Assembly: GCA_016234745.1 (NCBI GenBank)
Contig: JACRAR010000062.1
Coordinates: 1-64,000 of the forward strand
DNA length: 64,000 nt
Reading direction: 5' to 3'
DNA from: Betaproteobacteria bacterium
GTDB taxonomy: Bacteria > Pseudomonadota > Gammaproteobacteria > Burkholderiales > Rhodocyclaceae
Shown here: positions 1 through 9,179 of the stretch, in pieces
Numbering within the stretch: the stretch's first letter is position 1
How the letters are laid out: every line of letters begins with the position of its first letter
Notes under the pieces: generated by a model
Databases searched by the model: none
The model's input: only the letters and a program-made list of their open reading frames with translations
What the model was told of the DNA's origin: nothing
Program-made: the position numbers and the translations under genes

Positions 1-195
1 GATGAACTCGATGCCATTCATGCCGGGCATGTTGAGGTCGGTGATGAGCAGGTCGATCTTCAGGCCGGCGCTGAATTTCTTCAATCCTTCCGCGGCGCAG
101 TTGGCCTTTTCCACCGCATAGCCGGCCTTGGTCAGAATATTGGATATGGAGAGCAGGATGGTCGCGGAATCGTCGACCAGGAGAATAGTTTTCAT
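1..195 (-). CDS. CheY-like response regulator receiver (partial)
   Basis: This is the N-terminal 65 residues of a receiver-domain protein that runs off the left edge. Translation from the ATG at 195 gives MKTILLVDDSATILLS, with the acidic pair DD at residues 8-9. The phospho-acceptor aspartate is in the motif LLITDLNMPGMNG near residue 54. This is the classic layout of a stand-alone CheY or Spo0F type protein, but a longer protein with an output domain is possible because the 3' part is missing. A perfect inverted repeat lies at 356-373 upstream. The receiver identity is clear; the partner kinase is unknown. Confidence 0.85.
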   Translation of the reverse strand, partial: MKTILLVDDSATILLSISNILTKAGYAVEKANCAAEGLKKFSAGLKIDLLITDLNMPGMNGIEFI

Positions 196-355
196 GAGCG
201 TGCCTCGGAGATAAGGGGAACGTTAGTGTGTTTCATGTTGTCTTGTTGTTTACTTGTTTTCCCGCCGCATCATATCAACATGGTCCCTACAGCACCAGAT
301 AGGATTATCAAGACAATGCCATGTCGGGTACATACCGTGCTTCGAGTATTTTCGA

Positions 356-373
356 CTACCGGTTTACCGGTAG
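356..373. repeat. Perfect 8-bp inverted repeat, possible operator
   Basis: CTACCGGT and ACCGGTAG are separated by two bases. The site lies between the receiver gene (starts at 195, minus) and the hydrolase gene (ends at 401, minus). It could be a regulator binding site for the receiver gene or a short hairpin after the hydrolase. No T-tract follows on either strand, so an intrinsic terminator is unlikely. Confidence 0.4.
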
Positions 374-400
374 GAGGCCAGACTAATCTGGGCAGGGATG

Positions 401-1213
401 TCAGGGGAAAACGGGGCGATTCGCGGCGAAAAAATCGCGCAGGGTGTCAAGCACCGCATCGGGCTGCTCGGTCATCATGGCGTGACCCGCGCCCTCGAGC
501 ATCACCAGTTTTGCACCGGCGATGCTGCCGGCCAGGCCGCGTGCCACCTTGGGCGAGGTCATCTGGTCGCGGGCACCGGCCAAGACCAGGGTCGGGCAGC
601 GCACCTGGGCGGTGGCTTCCGCACCGCGGGCATAGGCGTTGCAGGCGGCAAGATCGATATGCATCACGCCGGGTTTTTGCCGCTGCATGAGGCGCAGGTT
701 GGCTGCGTACATCCAGATGCCGGGCACGGCACAGAGGCCGACATGGCCATGCGGCGAGTGCGACCAGACGTTGACCATGTTCATGGCGCGCGGTTCGTCG
801 TCGCGTGCCGCACCGAGCAGCGCCGGGGAGACCGGCATCGGCACCGAGGTGGCGATCAGGGCGATCGCCGCGACGCGTTCAGCGTGGCGCGATGCGGCAT
901 CCAGGGCGATCATCGAGCCCATGCTGTGGCCGATCAGGCCGGCCTGGGCGATGCCGAGGCTGTCGAGCAGGGCGATGATCCAGTCGGCCAGGGTTTCCAC
1001 CGAGGCAAGCGGAGCGCCCGCGCTGCGCCCGTGTCCGGGCAGGTCGGGGGCCAGCACGCCGTAGCCGTGGTGGGCAAACCAGCGGCTTTGCAGCAGCCAG
1101 CAGGAGTGGTCCTGCTGCGCGCCGTGGATGAACACCACCGTTGGCACGCTGGCGGAGAAAGGCTTGCCGCCGGTATAGACCAAAGTGCTGTGGCCGCTGA
1201 CGCTGAGTTCCAC
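401..1213 (-). CDS. Alpha/beta hydrolase
   Basis: A 270-residue alpha/beta-hydrolase fold protein. The oxyanion HG dipeptide is at residues 30-31, the nucleophile elbow GHSMG places Ser at 97, the acid is probably Asp216 in GARDQMT, and the base is His244 in GAGHAMM. It has no signal peptide, so it is cytosolic. The family covers esterases, C-C hydrolases and lactonases, and the substrate cannot be read from the sequence. It is encoded 9 bases downstream of the O-acetylhomoserine sulfhydrylase gene on the same strand, so the two are probably co-transcribed. That would fit an esterase-like role near sulfur amino acid metabolism, but this is only inference. Confidence 0.85.
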   Translation of the reverse strand: MELSVSGHSTLVYTGGKPFSASVPTVVFIHGAQQDHSCWLLQSRWFAHHGYGVLAPDLPGHGRSAGAPLASVETLADWIIALLDSLGIAQAGLIGHSMGSMIALDAASRHAERVAAIALIATSVPMPVSPALLGAARDDEPRAMNMVNVWSHSPHGHVGLCAVPGIWMYAANLRLMQRQKPGVMHIDLAACNAYARGAEATAQVRCPTLVLAGARDQMTSPKVARGLAGSIAGAKLVMLEGAGHAMMTEQPDAVLDTLRDFFAANRPVFP

Positions 1214-1222
1214 GGGTTCTGC

Positions 1223-2518
1223 CTATGCCTTGAGCGCCGCTGCCAGGCCGCGGTTGAGGTCTTCGACGAGGTCGTCGGCGTCTTCTAGGCCCACCGACAG
1301 GCGGATCGTGCCGGGATGGATGCCTGCGGCCACCATGGCTTCGTCGGGCATGCGGAAATGGGTGGTGGAGGCGGGATGGATCACCAGTGACTTGGCATCG
1401 CCGACATTGGCCAGATGCGAGAAGACGCGCAGGACCTCGATGAATTTTTTCCCCGCCTGACGGCCACCTTTAAGGGTGAAGCTGAACACCGATCCGCAGC
1501 CCTTGGGCAGCAGCTTTTGCGCCAGTGCGTGATCCGGATGCCCGGGCAGTTCGGGGTAGGCGACGCTGGCGACCGCGGCATGCGCCGCGAGATGGGTGAC
1601 AACCTTGCGGGCGTTCTCCACGTGGCGCGCCATGCGCAGCGGGAGGGTTTCTATGCCCTGGAGAATCTGGAACGCCGTCATCGGACTCATGCAGGCGCCA
1701 AAATCGCGCAAGCCTTCGCGGCGGGCGCGGAACTGGAAGGCGGCGATCGGGGTTTCCTCGGTGAAGTCCATGCCGTGAAAACCCGCGTAGGGTTCGGTCA
1801 GGGTCGGAAACTTGCCCGAGGCATCCCAGTCGAAAGCGCCGCCATCGACGAGCAGCCCGCCGATGGCGATGCCATGGCCGCCGAGAAACTTGGTGGCCGA
1901 GTGATACACCAGGTCGGCGCCCAGATCGAGCGGACGCTGCAGGTAAGGCGTGGTGAAGGTTGCGTCGACCAGCAGCGGTACCTTGTGTGCGTGGGCGATT
2001 TCGGCCACGGCCGGGATGTCCAGCACGTCGAGTCCCGGGTTGCCCAAGGCTTCGCCGAACAGCAGGCGCGTTTCGGGACGGATCGCGGCGCGCCAGGCGG
2101 CAAGATCGCGCGGGTCGACGAAGGTGGTGGTGATGCCGAAGCGCGGCAGCGTGTATTCGAGCAGATTGTGGCTGCCGCCGTAGAGCGCTCGGGAAGCGAC
2201 GATATGGCTGCCGCCGTCCATCAGGGTGACGACGGCCAGATGCAGCGCGGCCTGCCCGGACGCCGTCGCGATCGCGCCGACGCCGCCTTCGAGGGCGGCG
2301 ATGCGCTCTTCGAGCACGGCGTTGGTCGGGTTGGAGATGCGCGAGTAGAGATGCCCGCCGCGCTCCATGTTGAATAGCTCGGCGGCCTGGTCCGGAGTCT
2401 TGAAGACAAACGAAGTTGTCAAATAGATCGGCGTGGCCCGCGCCCCGTACTGGGTGTCGGGCACCTGGCCGGCGTGCAGGCTGAGCGTGTCAAAGCTGTA
2501 TGACTTGGGCTCAGCCAT
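1223..2518 (-). CDS. metY: O-acetylhomoserine sulfhydrylase (aminocarboxypropyltransferase)
   Basis: A 431-residue PLP enzyme of the Cys/Met metabolism family (cystathionine gamma-synthase fold). It makes homocysteine from O-acetylhomoserine and sulfide, or methionine if methanethiol is used. The PLP lysine is Lys210 in HSATKFLGGH, the cofactor Asp is in VDATFTTP, and the N-terminal LHAGQ and YSRISNPT motifs are typical. The length fits MetY (about 425-430) better than MetZ or MetB (about 390-400). It follows the small YdcH-type gene by 18 bases and precedes the hydrolase by 9, giving a likely three-gene unit. The O-succinyl enzyme MetZ is the main alternative. Confidence 0.88.
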   Translation of the reverse strand: MAEPKSYSFDTLSLHAGQVPDTQYGARATPIYLTTSFVFKTPDQAAELFNMERGGHLYSRISNPTNAVLEERIAALEGGVGAIATASGQAALHLAVVTLMDGGSHIVASRALYGGSHNLLEYTLPRFGITTTFVDPRDLAAWRAAIRPETRLLFGEALGNPGLDVLDIPAVAEIAHAHKVPLLVDATFTTPYLQRPLDLGADLVYHSATKFLGGHGIAIGGLLVDGGAFDWDASGKFPTLTEPYAGFHGMDFTEETPIAAFQFRARREGLRDFGACMSPMTAFQILQGIETLPLRMARHVENARKVVTHLAAHAAVASVAYPELPGHPDHALAQKLLPKGCGSVFSFTLKGGRQAGKKFIEVLRVFSHLANVGDAKSLVIHPASTTHFRMPDEAMVAAGIHPGTIRLSVGLEDADDLVEDLNRGLAAALKA

Positions 2519-2536
2519 GGGAAGACCGGGAAGAGT

Positions 2537-2746
2537 TCAGGCCGGAACGTCCGGATCGAGCTGGCGCTCGATCAGGGCGATGCGATCCTTGAGATGCAAT
2601 TTTCGCTTCTTCAGGCGCCGCAAGAGCAGGTCGTCGGTGGCGGGAGCGTCCATCATGTTGGCAATGGCCACATCGAGATCGTGATGCTCGGTGGTCAATT
2701 CCAACAACATGGCGTGGAGTTCTTCAGGGTTGTTTGTGGTTAGCAT
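2537..2746 (-). CDS. YdcH/DUF465 family small protein
   Basis: A 69-residue, highly charged helical protein. The pattern of acidic and His-rich N-terminal helix, a short linker, then LLLRRLKKRKLHLKDRI matches the DUF465 (YdcH, SlyX-like) family. These short coiled-coil proteins are widespread in proteobacteria and have no settled function. It opens the probable unit with the O-acetylhomoserine sulfhydrylase gene. The 157-base gap to the divergent kinase gene must hold promoters for both directions. Confidence 0.85.
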   Translation of the reverse strand: MLTTNNPEELHAMLLELTTEHHDLDVAIANMMDAPATDDLLLRRLKKRKLHLKDRIALIERQLDPDVPA

Positions 2747-2903
2747 AGGCTAGGGTGTTTTACCTGAGGTGATTTTCTTTGTTCGCACGCATTGCTTGAA
2801 TGAGAACCCGGCTTAATCTTACTAAACAATTACCGACTTAACAAATTCTAGCTTATCTGCTAGGGTTACCACCCTGCCAGCGCCTGAATCGGCCCTATTC
2901 CGC

Positions 2904-5333
2904 ATGCCCCACACTACGCCCCAGTTCGCACCCCAGACCATAGGCCGCTTTGAAGTCCTGCGCGAACTGGGCCGCGGCGCCCAGAGCGTGGTCTATTTGT
3001 GCAGCGATCCGCACCTGCAGCGCGAAGTGGCGATCAAGACACTGCATTTCAGCGCGCCGGAACAACGCGACAAACAATCCCTGCTGGCCGAGGCGCGCAC
3101 CGTCAGCAAGCTGCGCCACCCGAATATCGTGCCGATCTTCGAGGCGGGCGAGCAGGACAACGATCCCTACCTGGTGTTTGAATATGTCGAGGGCGGCAAT
3201 CTGTCGCAATTGCTGCGCAGCCAACCCCTGACCCCGGTGCGTGCCGCCGAGATCACGCTGGGAGTGCTCGACGCGCTGGCCGAAGCGCATGGCCAGGGCA
3301 TCATTCATCGCGACCTGAAGCCGTCGAACATCCTCATCGATGCCAAGGGAACGCCGCGCGTGATGGACTTCGGCATCGCGGTGCGCGTCGCCGACCAGGC
3401 AGCGGAACAGGAACAGGGCCTGATGGGTTCGCCCGCCTACATGTCGCCGGAATATGTAGACCGGCGCACAGTCAACGCCAGGACCGACCTCTATGCCGTC
3501 GGCCTGATCCTGCTGGAAATGCTGACCGGCAAGCGTCTGCGGCAGTCCGAGGCACTGCTGCCCCTGCTTGCGAGAATCGTGCGCGAACCCGTGCAATTGC
3601 CGGCCGACCTGCAAATCGACGAGCGCCTCGCCGCCATCATCCTCAAGGCGGTGGCGCATGACCCGCAGTTGCGTTTCGAAAATGCCCAGCTCATGAAACA
3701 GGCGCTGACGGCTTACCTAGATTCGGGCCAGACGGAAAGCGGCGAGGGCAGCGATGTCAATCAGCAAAGCACGCTGGATTTTTTGTTGCGGCGCATGCGC
3801 CACAAGTCGGATTTCCCGGCCTTGTCCGATTCGGTATCCTCGATCAACAAGCTCACGGATTCCGACAAGGAAAGCATCACCAAGCTCTCCGACACCATCC
3901 TCAAGGATTTTTCGCTGACCAACAAGATCCTGCGCCTGGTCAATTCGGCCTTTTACCGCCAGGCCGGCGGCGGCAGCATCAGCACGGTGTCGCGCGCCGT
4001 GATCGTGCTGGGCTTCGATGCGATCCGCAACATCGCCGTGACGGTGCTGCTGTTCGAGCACCTGCAGAACAAGGCCAACGCCAACCTGCTCAAGGAAGCC
4101 TTCCTGCGCGCCAACCTGTCCGGCCTGCTGGCGCGCGACATCAGCAAGAACCTGCTGCCGCGCGACGCCGAGGAGGCCTTCATCTGCGCCCTGTTCCAGG
4201 GCCTCGGACGCCTGCTGGCGCAATACTATTTCCCCGACGAGATCGAGGAAGTGCGCAAGCTCGTGCAGCAGGGCAATGCGGTCGAGGAGGCCGCGGTGAG
4301 GCAGGTGCTCGGCATTTCGTTCGAGGAGCTGGGCATCGGCATCGCGCGCACCTGGGGTTTCCCCGCCACCATCGTCAACAGCATGCGGCGCATTCCGCCG
4401 GGCACGGTGGCGAAACCAAACACCCGGGAGGAATCTTTGCGCGTGGTGGCCGGCATGTCCAACGAATTGTGCGGGGTGATCGCAGACGCGGCGCCCGAGG
4501 AGCGCGCCAAGTCGATGAAGAAAATCACCGACCGCTATTTGCGCAGCCTGCCCATCGGCGGCGAACAACTGCAGGAGACCATGCAGAATGCCTTCAAGGA
4601 ACTCTCCCAGGTCGCGGCGATTCTGCATGTCAATCTCAAACAGAGTGCCTTCGCGCGCCAGCTCCAGGCCGTGTCCGGCGAGAAGGGCACAGCGGAGAGC
4701 GACGCGGCCAGCGCTGCGGAGGATTTCGATTCGGATATCGCCAGCACCGTCCTCTCCGACAACCTGATCGGCGGCGATCGTGGCACCGGGGAGGAAGCAG
4801 TTGCCGCGGGTACGCCGGAGGACGCGCACGCGATCCTGGCCGCCGGGATTCAGGATATCAGCAACTCCCTGGTGGAAAATTTCTCGCTTAACGATGTCTT
4901 GCGCATCACGCTTGAAACCATGTACCGGGCGGTGGGTTTCAAGCGCGTCCTGTTCTGCCTGCGCGATCCGCGCGCCGGCCAGATGACGGGGCGTTTCGGC
5001 TTCGGCCCCTCCGCCAGCGAGATCGTGCCGCACTTCCGCTTCCCGCTCGGCATTGCGCCGGACGTGTTTCGCGTCGCCACCACCAAGGGCGTAGATATCA
5101 TCATTGAGAACATCAACGACGAAAAAATCAAGGACCGCATCCCGGCCTGGTACAGGAAGAGCGTGCCGGCGGAAACCTTCGTGCTGTTTCCGCTGATGCT
5201 CAAGGGGGCGCCGGTCGGGCTGATCTATTGCGACAAGGACAAGGCCGGCGAGATCGTCATCCCGGCCAAGGAGCTGTCGTTGCTCAAGACGCTGCGCAAC
5301 CAGGCGCTGCTGGCGATCAAGCAGGCCGCGTAA
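2904..5333 (+). CDS. Ser/Thr protein kinase with HDOD and GAF domains
   Basis: An 809-residue three-module signalling protein. Residues about 15-275 are a Hanks-type kinase: glycine loop GRGAQS (23-28), Lys45 in VAIKTL, catalytic Asp137 in HRDLKPSN, DFG at 155-157, and activation segment GSPAYMSPEY. Residues about 290-490 resemble an HDOD domain (NKILRLVNSAFYR, ALFQGLGRLLAQYYF), a fold related to HD phosphohydrolases but usually without metal ligands. Residues about 640-805 are a GAF-like sensor (FKRVLFCLRDP, ETFVLFPLMLKGAPVGLIY). There is no transmembrane segment, so it is cytosolic. All kinase key residues are present. HDOD proteins often act in signalling or surface behaviour. Targets are unknown. 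Confidence 0.9.
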   Translation: MPHTTPQFAPQTIGRFEVLRELGRGAQSVVYLCSDPHLQREVAIKTLHFSAPEQRDKQSLLAEARTVSKLRHPNIVPIFEAGEQDNDPYLVFEYVEGGNLSQLLRSQPLTPVRAAEITLGVLDALAEAHGQGIIHRDLKPSNILIDAKGTPRVMDFGIAVRVADQAAEQEQGLMGSPAYMSPEYVDRRTVNARTDLYAVGLILLEMLTGKRLRQSEALLPLLARIVREPVQLPADLQIDERLAAIILKAVAHDPQLRFENAQLMKQALTAYLDSGQTESGEGSDVNQQSTLDFLLRRMRHKSDFPALSDSVSSINKLTDSDKESITKLSDTILKDFSLTNKILRLVNSAFYRQAGGGSISTVSRAVIVLGFDAIRNIAVTVLLFEHLQNKANANLLKEAFLRANLSGLLARDISKNLLPRDAEEAFICALFQGLGRLLAQYYFPDEIEEVRKLVQQGNAVEEAAVRQVLGISFEELGIGIARTWGFPATIVNSMRRIPPGTVAKPNTREESLRVVAGMSNELCGVIADAAPEERAKSMKKITDRYLRSLPIGGEQLQETMQNAFKELSQVAAILHVNLKQSAFARQLQAVSGEKGTAESDAASAAEDFDSDIASTVLSDNLIGGDRGTGEEAVAAGTPEDAHAILAAGIQDISNSLVENFSLNDVLRITLETMYRAVGFKRVLFCLRDPRAGQMTGRFGFGPSASEIVPHFRFPLGIAPDVFRVATTKGVDIIIENINDEKIKDRIPAWYRKSVPAETFVLFPLMLKGAPVGLIYCDKDKAGEIVIPAKELSLLKTLRNQALLAIKQAA

Positions 5334-5396
5334 CTTTGATGATGCGTTGGCTGCGCCCCCGATCATGAAATTCGCGGTACTCCCACGGCCCCCCTG

Positions 5397-5428
5397 CCCC
5401 TGCCCCCGCCCCGGGGCGGGGGCAGGGG
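5397..5428. repeat. Perfect 32-bp GC palindrome between convergent genes
   Basis: CCCCTGCCCCCGCCCC is followed directly by its exact reverse complement. It sits between the kinase gene (ends 5333, plus) and azlD (ends 5475, minus). The stem is very strong, but no T-tract follows on either strand. It may terminate or stabilise both transcripts, or be a copy of a dispersed palindrome. Confidence 0.55.
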
Positions 5429-5474
5429 GTGCTCGCTACGCTCGATGTCACCCAGTGCTCATGTTCCCCTCGCG

Positions 5475-5801
5475 CTAAGCCAGTAATGCCTGCATGCCCC
5501 ACAGCGCCAGCATGCCGATGCAGATGGTGGCCAGCGTGCCGCGCGTGCGCAACGCGATGGTGACGGCGATCAGTGCCGCGATCAGGCGCGGCCAGTCGAG
5601 CGTGGGCAGGTGGTCGACGCCGGCAGGAAACACCAGCGGCGCAATGATCGCGGCCAGGATCGCTGCCGGCACGTAGGCCAGCATGCGCTGCATCAGCCGC
5701 GGCAACTCGACATGCGCCAGCAATCCGATGAAGGAAATCCGATTGAAGTAGGTGACGGCGGCCAGGGCTAGGATGACGGCCCAGACGAAGCTGGCTTCCA
5801 T
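5475..5801 (-). CDS. azlD: AzlD family branched-chain amino acid transport protein
   Basis: A 108-residue small membrane protein with about four hydrophobic segments (VWAVILALAAVTYFNRI, MLAYVPAAILAAIIAPLVF, LIAALIAVTIAL, LATICIGMLALWGM). AzlD is the small partner of AzlC in an exporter used for branched-chain amino acids and analogues. The start at 5801 was chosen because it gives the normal family length; the reading frame stays open further upstream but that part lies inside azlC in another frame. The 34-base overlap with azlC indicates translational coupling. The substrate is by family analogy. Confidence 0.85.
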   Translation of the reverse strand: MEASFVWAVILALAAVTYFNRISFIGLLAHVELPRLMQRMLAYVPAAILAAIIAPLVFPAGVDHLPTLDWPRLIAALIAVTIALRTRGTLATICIGMLALWGMQALLA

Positions 5802-6526
5802 AGTTTCTCCAGAATCGTTGCGATGACTGCGCCTGCCAGGGCTGCGACCAGCAGGTTGAGCTTGAGCGGCAATTGCGGTCCCAGCGATACGAGCGCGCCG
5901 ACCGCTGCGGCAACCCACATGAGGCGGTTGCTGAGCAGGGGTATCAGCAGGGCGATGAAATTCAAGGCAACGAGAAAATCCATCGACCAATGTGCCGGTA
6001 TGAAACTGCCGAGCAGGATTCCGGCGATGCTGCCGGCTTGCCAGGACAGCCACAGCGCCAGCGAAATACCCGCATAGAACCAGACATTTTCACGCTCGCT
6101 GCGGCCCTCGGCGATGCGTCCCAGGGTGGCGGCGAAGGATTGGTCAACCAACAGATAGGCGCCCAGCCAGCGCGCTAAGCGCGGGGTTTTGCGGAAATGC
6201 GGTGCCAGAGCGGCGCTGTACATCATGAAACGCAGGTTAACCACCCAGCCGGTCAGCACGATGACCCAGGCCGCTGCGCCGCTGCCCAGGAGATGGGTGA
6301 AAACGATCTGCGACGATCCGGCGAAGACAATCCAGGACAAACCCCAGGCCTGGGAGAAGGTCAGGCCGATACCGCTGGCGCTGGCCCCGCAGATCACGCT
6401 GAAAGGTATCACGCCCATCATCAGCGGCAAGCTGGCCAGGATACCTGCCCACATTGCCTGTCGCGGCGGGAGCGGCCCAGGAGGTGGCGTCGATGAAGGG
6501 GGTGTTGCCATAGGAGGCGGCATCAT
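5768..6526 (-). CDS. azlC: AzlC family ABC-independent amino acid exporter subunit
   Basis: A 252-residue polytopic inner-membrane protein. The Pro-rich N-terminus (about residues 1-22) is followed by typical AzlC sequence: MMGVIPFSVICGASASGIG, then FAGSSQIVF and LRFMMYSAALAPHF, then several more hydrophobic helices. With AzlD it forms a two-component exporter of branched-chain amino acids and toxic analogues. The Pro-rich start is unusual, and the true start could be the internal Met near residue 25 (AMWAGILASLP). It is divergent from greB with only about 40 bases between the two starts. Confidence 0.88.
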   Translation of the reverse strand: MMPPPMATPPSSTPPPGPLPPRQAMWAGILASLPLMMGVIPFSVICGASASGIGLTFSQAWGLSWIVFAGSSQIVFTHLLGSGAAAWVIVLTGWVVNLRFMMYSAALAPHFRKTPRLARWLGAYLLVDQSFAATLGRIAEGRSERENVWFYAGISLALWLSWQAGSIAGILLGSFIPAHWSMDFLVALNFIALLIPLLSNRLMWVAAAVGALVSLGPQLPLKLNLLVAALAGAVIATILEKLWKPASSGPSS

Positions 6527-6567
6527 ACAATGACAGCCTGATTATCGACGACTTGGCGACCCCTGCC

Positions 6568-7119
6568 ATGAACAAATCCTTCGTCCGCGAGAACGAACAG
6601 GAAGACGACGCGGCGCCATCCGAGGCGGCCGCCGCTCTGCCGCTCGGCAGCAAGAACTACATGACCGTGGCCGGGCATGCGCGGATGCGCGCCGAATTCG
6701 AACAACTGCTCAAGGTCGAGCGACCCGCCCTGGTGCAGGTGGTGTCGTGGGCGGCCGGCAACGGCGACCGTTCCGAAAACGGCGACTATATCTACGGCAA
6801 GAAGCGCCTGCGCGAAATCGACCGGCGCCTGCGCTATCTCACCAAGCGGCTGGAGAGCGCCGAGGTGGTCGATCCGCGGCTGCAGGAAAACACCGAGCAG
6901 GTGTTCTTCGGCGCCCGGGTCATGATCGTCGATGCCGAAGGCAATGAATCGAGCTATCAGATCGTCGGCGTGGATGAAGCCGATGCCGGCGCCGGCCTCA
7001 TCAGCTGGATTTCTCCCCTGGCGCGCGCCCTGCTCAAGGCCAGGCTCGGCGATCAGGTGCGTTTCCACAGCCCGGCCGGGCTGCGCGCGATCGAGATTGT
7101 CGAAATCGAATACATTTGA
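6568..7119 (+). CDS. greB: Transcription elongation factor GreB
   Basis: GreB binds the secondary channel of RNA polymerase and stimulates cleavage of backtracked RNA. From the ATG at 6568 the protein is 183 residues. The N-terminal coiled coil carries the acidic tip [21 protein letters not shown], whose Asp and Glu residues coordinate the cleavage Mg. The C-terminal globular domain shows [13 protein letters not shown] and [12 protein letters not shown]. The signature [17 protein letters not shown] distinguishes GreB from GreA. A TTG at 6553 is an alternative start, but MNKSFVRE at 6568 matches known GreB starts. The N-terminal insert of about 20 acidic and Ala-rich residues is slightly longer than usual. 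Confidence 0.93.
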   Translation: MNKSFVRENEQEDDAAPSEAAAALPLGSKNYMTVAGHARMRAEFEQLLKVERPALVQVVSWAAGNGDRSENGDYIYGKKRLREIDRRLRYLTKRLESAEVVDPRLQENTEQVFFGARVMIVDAEGNESSYQIVGVDEADAGAGLISWISPLARALLKARLGDQVRFHSPAGLRAIEIVEIEYI

Positions 7120-7214
7120 ACATTGGCGGGAGACGGCCGGTTCAAACTGCCGCGCTTGAAATCCCGCAGATCGCCCCCATCTCGGGGAGCACGTTTTCTT
7201 CCAGGAGCCAAGTC

Positions 7215-9179
7215 ATGACCACGAATGCCACTGCCGAGCGCGAAACGCTCGGCTTCCAAGCCGAAGTCAAACAACTGCTGCAGTTGATGATCCATTCGCT
7301 CTACAGCAATCGCGAGATTTTCCTGCGCGAGCTGATTTCGAATGCTTCCGACGCCTGCGACAAGCTGCGCTTCGAGGCCTTGCACAATGCTGCGCTGTAC
7401 GAAGGCGATTCCGACCTCAAGATCCGCATCGCCTACGATGCCGAGGCCCACACCCTGACAGTGGCCGACAATGGCATCGGGATGAACCGCGAAGAAGTCA
7501 TCACGAACCTCGGCACCATCGCCAAGTCGGGCACGCGCGAATTCTTCTCCAGGCTCTCCGGCGACCAGCAGAAGGATGCCAACCTGATCGGCCAGTTCGG
7601 CGTCGGTTTCTATTCCTCCTTCATCGTTGCCGACAAGGTGACGGTGCTGACGCGCCGCGCCGGCGAGCTGCCGGAGCAGGGCGTGCGCTGGGAATGCGAC
7701 ATGGCCGGCGAGGGCAGCGGCGTGTTCAGCGTCGAGATGGCCGAACGGCCCGGCCACGGCACCGAAATCATTCTGCATCTGCGCAAGGAATCCACCGAGG
7801 GAACGGACAACCTGCTGACCGGCTACCGCATCCGCTCGATCATCCGCAAGTATTCTGACCACATCCTCCAGCCGATCGTGATGAAGAAGGAGGAGTGGGA
7901 CAAGGAGACCAGCGCGCAGAAGATCACCGACGAGGACGAGACGGTCAACCAGGCGAGCGCGCTCTGGGCCCGTCCCAAGAGCGATATCAAGGAGGAGGAG
8001 TACCGCGAGTTCTACAAGCATGTCGGCCACGATTTCCAGGATCCGCTGGTGTGGACCCATGCCCGGGTCGAGGGTCGTCAGGAATACACCCAGCTGCTCT
8101 ATATTCCGGCGCATGCACCCTTCGATCTGTGGGACCGCAACGTGCGCCACGGCATCAAGCTGTATGTGCGGCGCGTTTTCATCATGGATGACGCCGAGCA
8201 GTTGATGCCGCACTACCTGCGCTTCGTGCGCGGGGTGGTCGACAGCAACGACCTGCCGCTCAACGTTTCGCGCGAGATTCTGCAGGAGAGCAAGGATATC
8301 GAGGCGATCCGCGCCGGCTGCACGAAAAAGGTGCTTGGGCTGCTAGAGGATCTGGCCCGCAGCGATGAAGCCGGCGACAAGGAGAAATATGGCAAGTTCT
8401 GGAGCGAGTTCGGCCGTGTCCTCAAGGAAGGCGTCGGCGAGGACTTCGCCAACAAGGAAAAAATCGCCGGCCTGCTGCGCTTTGCCTCGACCCATGCGGA
8501 TACCGCCGAGGAAAACGTGTCGCTGGCCGAATACATCGGGCGCATGAAGGAAGGCCAGGACAAGATTTACTTCGTCACCGCCGAGAGCTTCAATGCCGCC
8601 AGGAACAGCCCGCATCTGGAAATTTTCCGCAAGAAGGGCATTGAAGTGCTGCTGCTTTCGGAGCGCGTCGACGAATGGGTGATCAGCAACCTGCAGGAGT
8701 TTGATGGCAAGGCGCTGGCCTCCGTGGCCAAGGGCGGGCTCGATCTGGGCAAGCTCGAGGACGAGGACGAAAAGAAGGAACAGGAAAAACAGGCTGGCGA
8801 CTTCAAGGAGTTTACCGACAAGATTGCCAAGTCGCTCGGCGAGCGGGTCAAGGAAGTTCGCGTCACGCATCGACTGACCGAAAGCCCGGCCTGCCTGGTG
8901 GCCGATGAGCACGACATCGGCGCCAACCTGGCACGCATGCTCAAGGCGGCTGGCCAGCCTGCGCCGCAGTCCAAGCCGATCCTCGAAATCAATCCGACGC
9001 ATCCGGTGGTGACCCGGATCAGGAACGAGGAGAGCAAGTTCGACGATTGGGCCGCGGTGCTGTTCGACCAGGCCATGCTGGCCGAAGGCGGCCAGCTTGA
9101 CGACCCGGCCGGCTTCGTGCGGCGCATCAACCAGCTGATGCTGGAGATGGGCGTAGCGTCTGCTGCTTCCGCTGCCTGA
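7215..9179 (+). CDS. htpG: Molecular chaperone HtpG (Hsp90)
   Basis: A 654-residue bacterial Hsp90, an ATP-dependent dimeric chaperone. The start at 7215 has an AGGAG ribosome site at 7203-7207; the upstream in-frame extension lacks homology. The GHKL ATPase motifs are intact: [15 protein letters not shown] with the catalytic-region Glu, DNGIGM, and [11 protein letters not shown]. The middle domain has the conserved Arg in [11 protein letters not shown]. The C-terminal dimerisation domain ends in Ala-rich sequence. The last 53 bases overlap the 3' end of a convergent gene for a cysteine-repeat exported protein. Confidence 0.96.
   Translation: MTTNATAERETLGFQAEVKQLLQLMIHSLYSNREIFLRELISNASDACDKLRFEALHNAALYEGDSDLKIRIAYDAEAHTLTVADNGIGMNREEVITNLGTIAKSGTREFFSRLSGDQQKDANLIGQFGVGFYSSFIVADKVTVLTRRAGELPEQGVRWECDMAGEGSGVFSVEMAERPGHGTEIILHLRKESTEGTDNLLTGYRIRSIIRKYSDHILQPIVMKKEEWDKETSAQKITDEDETVNQASALWARPKSDIKEEEYREFYKHVGHDFQDPLVWTHARVEGRQEYTQLLYIPAHAPFDLWDRNVRHGIKLYVRRVFIMDDAEQLMPHYLRFVRGVVDSNDLPLNVSREILQESKDIEAIRAGCTKKVLGLLEDLARSDEAGDKEKYGKFWSEFGRVLKEGVGEDFANKEKIAGLLRFASTHADTAEENVSLAEYIGRMKEGQDKIYFVTAESFNAARNSPHLEIFRKKGIEVLLLSERVDEWVISNLQEFDGKALASVAKGGLDLGKLEDEDEKKEQEKQAGDFKEFTDKIAKSLGERVKEVRVTHRLTESPACLVADEHDIGANLARMLKAAGQPAPQSKPILEINPTHPVVTRIRNEESKFDDWAAVLFDQAMLAEGGQLDDPAGFVRRINQLMLEMGVASAASAA

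Noticed and set aside
398-1288. Open frame antisense to the alpha/beta hydrolase
   Set aside because: The hydrolase has a full catalytic triad; the antisense product is low-complexity His/Arg/Gly-rich.
3717-5366. Long open frame antisense to the kinase-HDOD-GAF gene
   Set aside because: No motifs, and the sense-strand protein is intact across the whole stretch.
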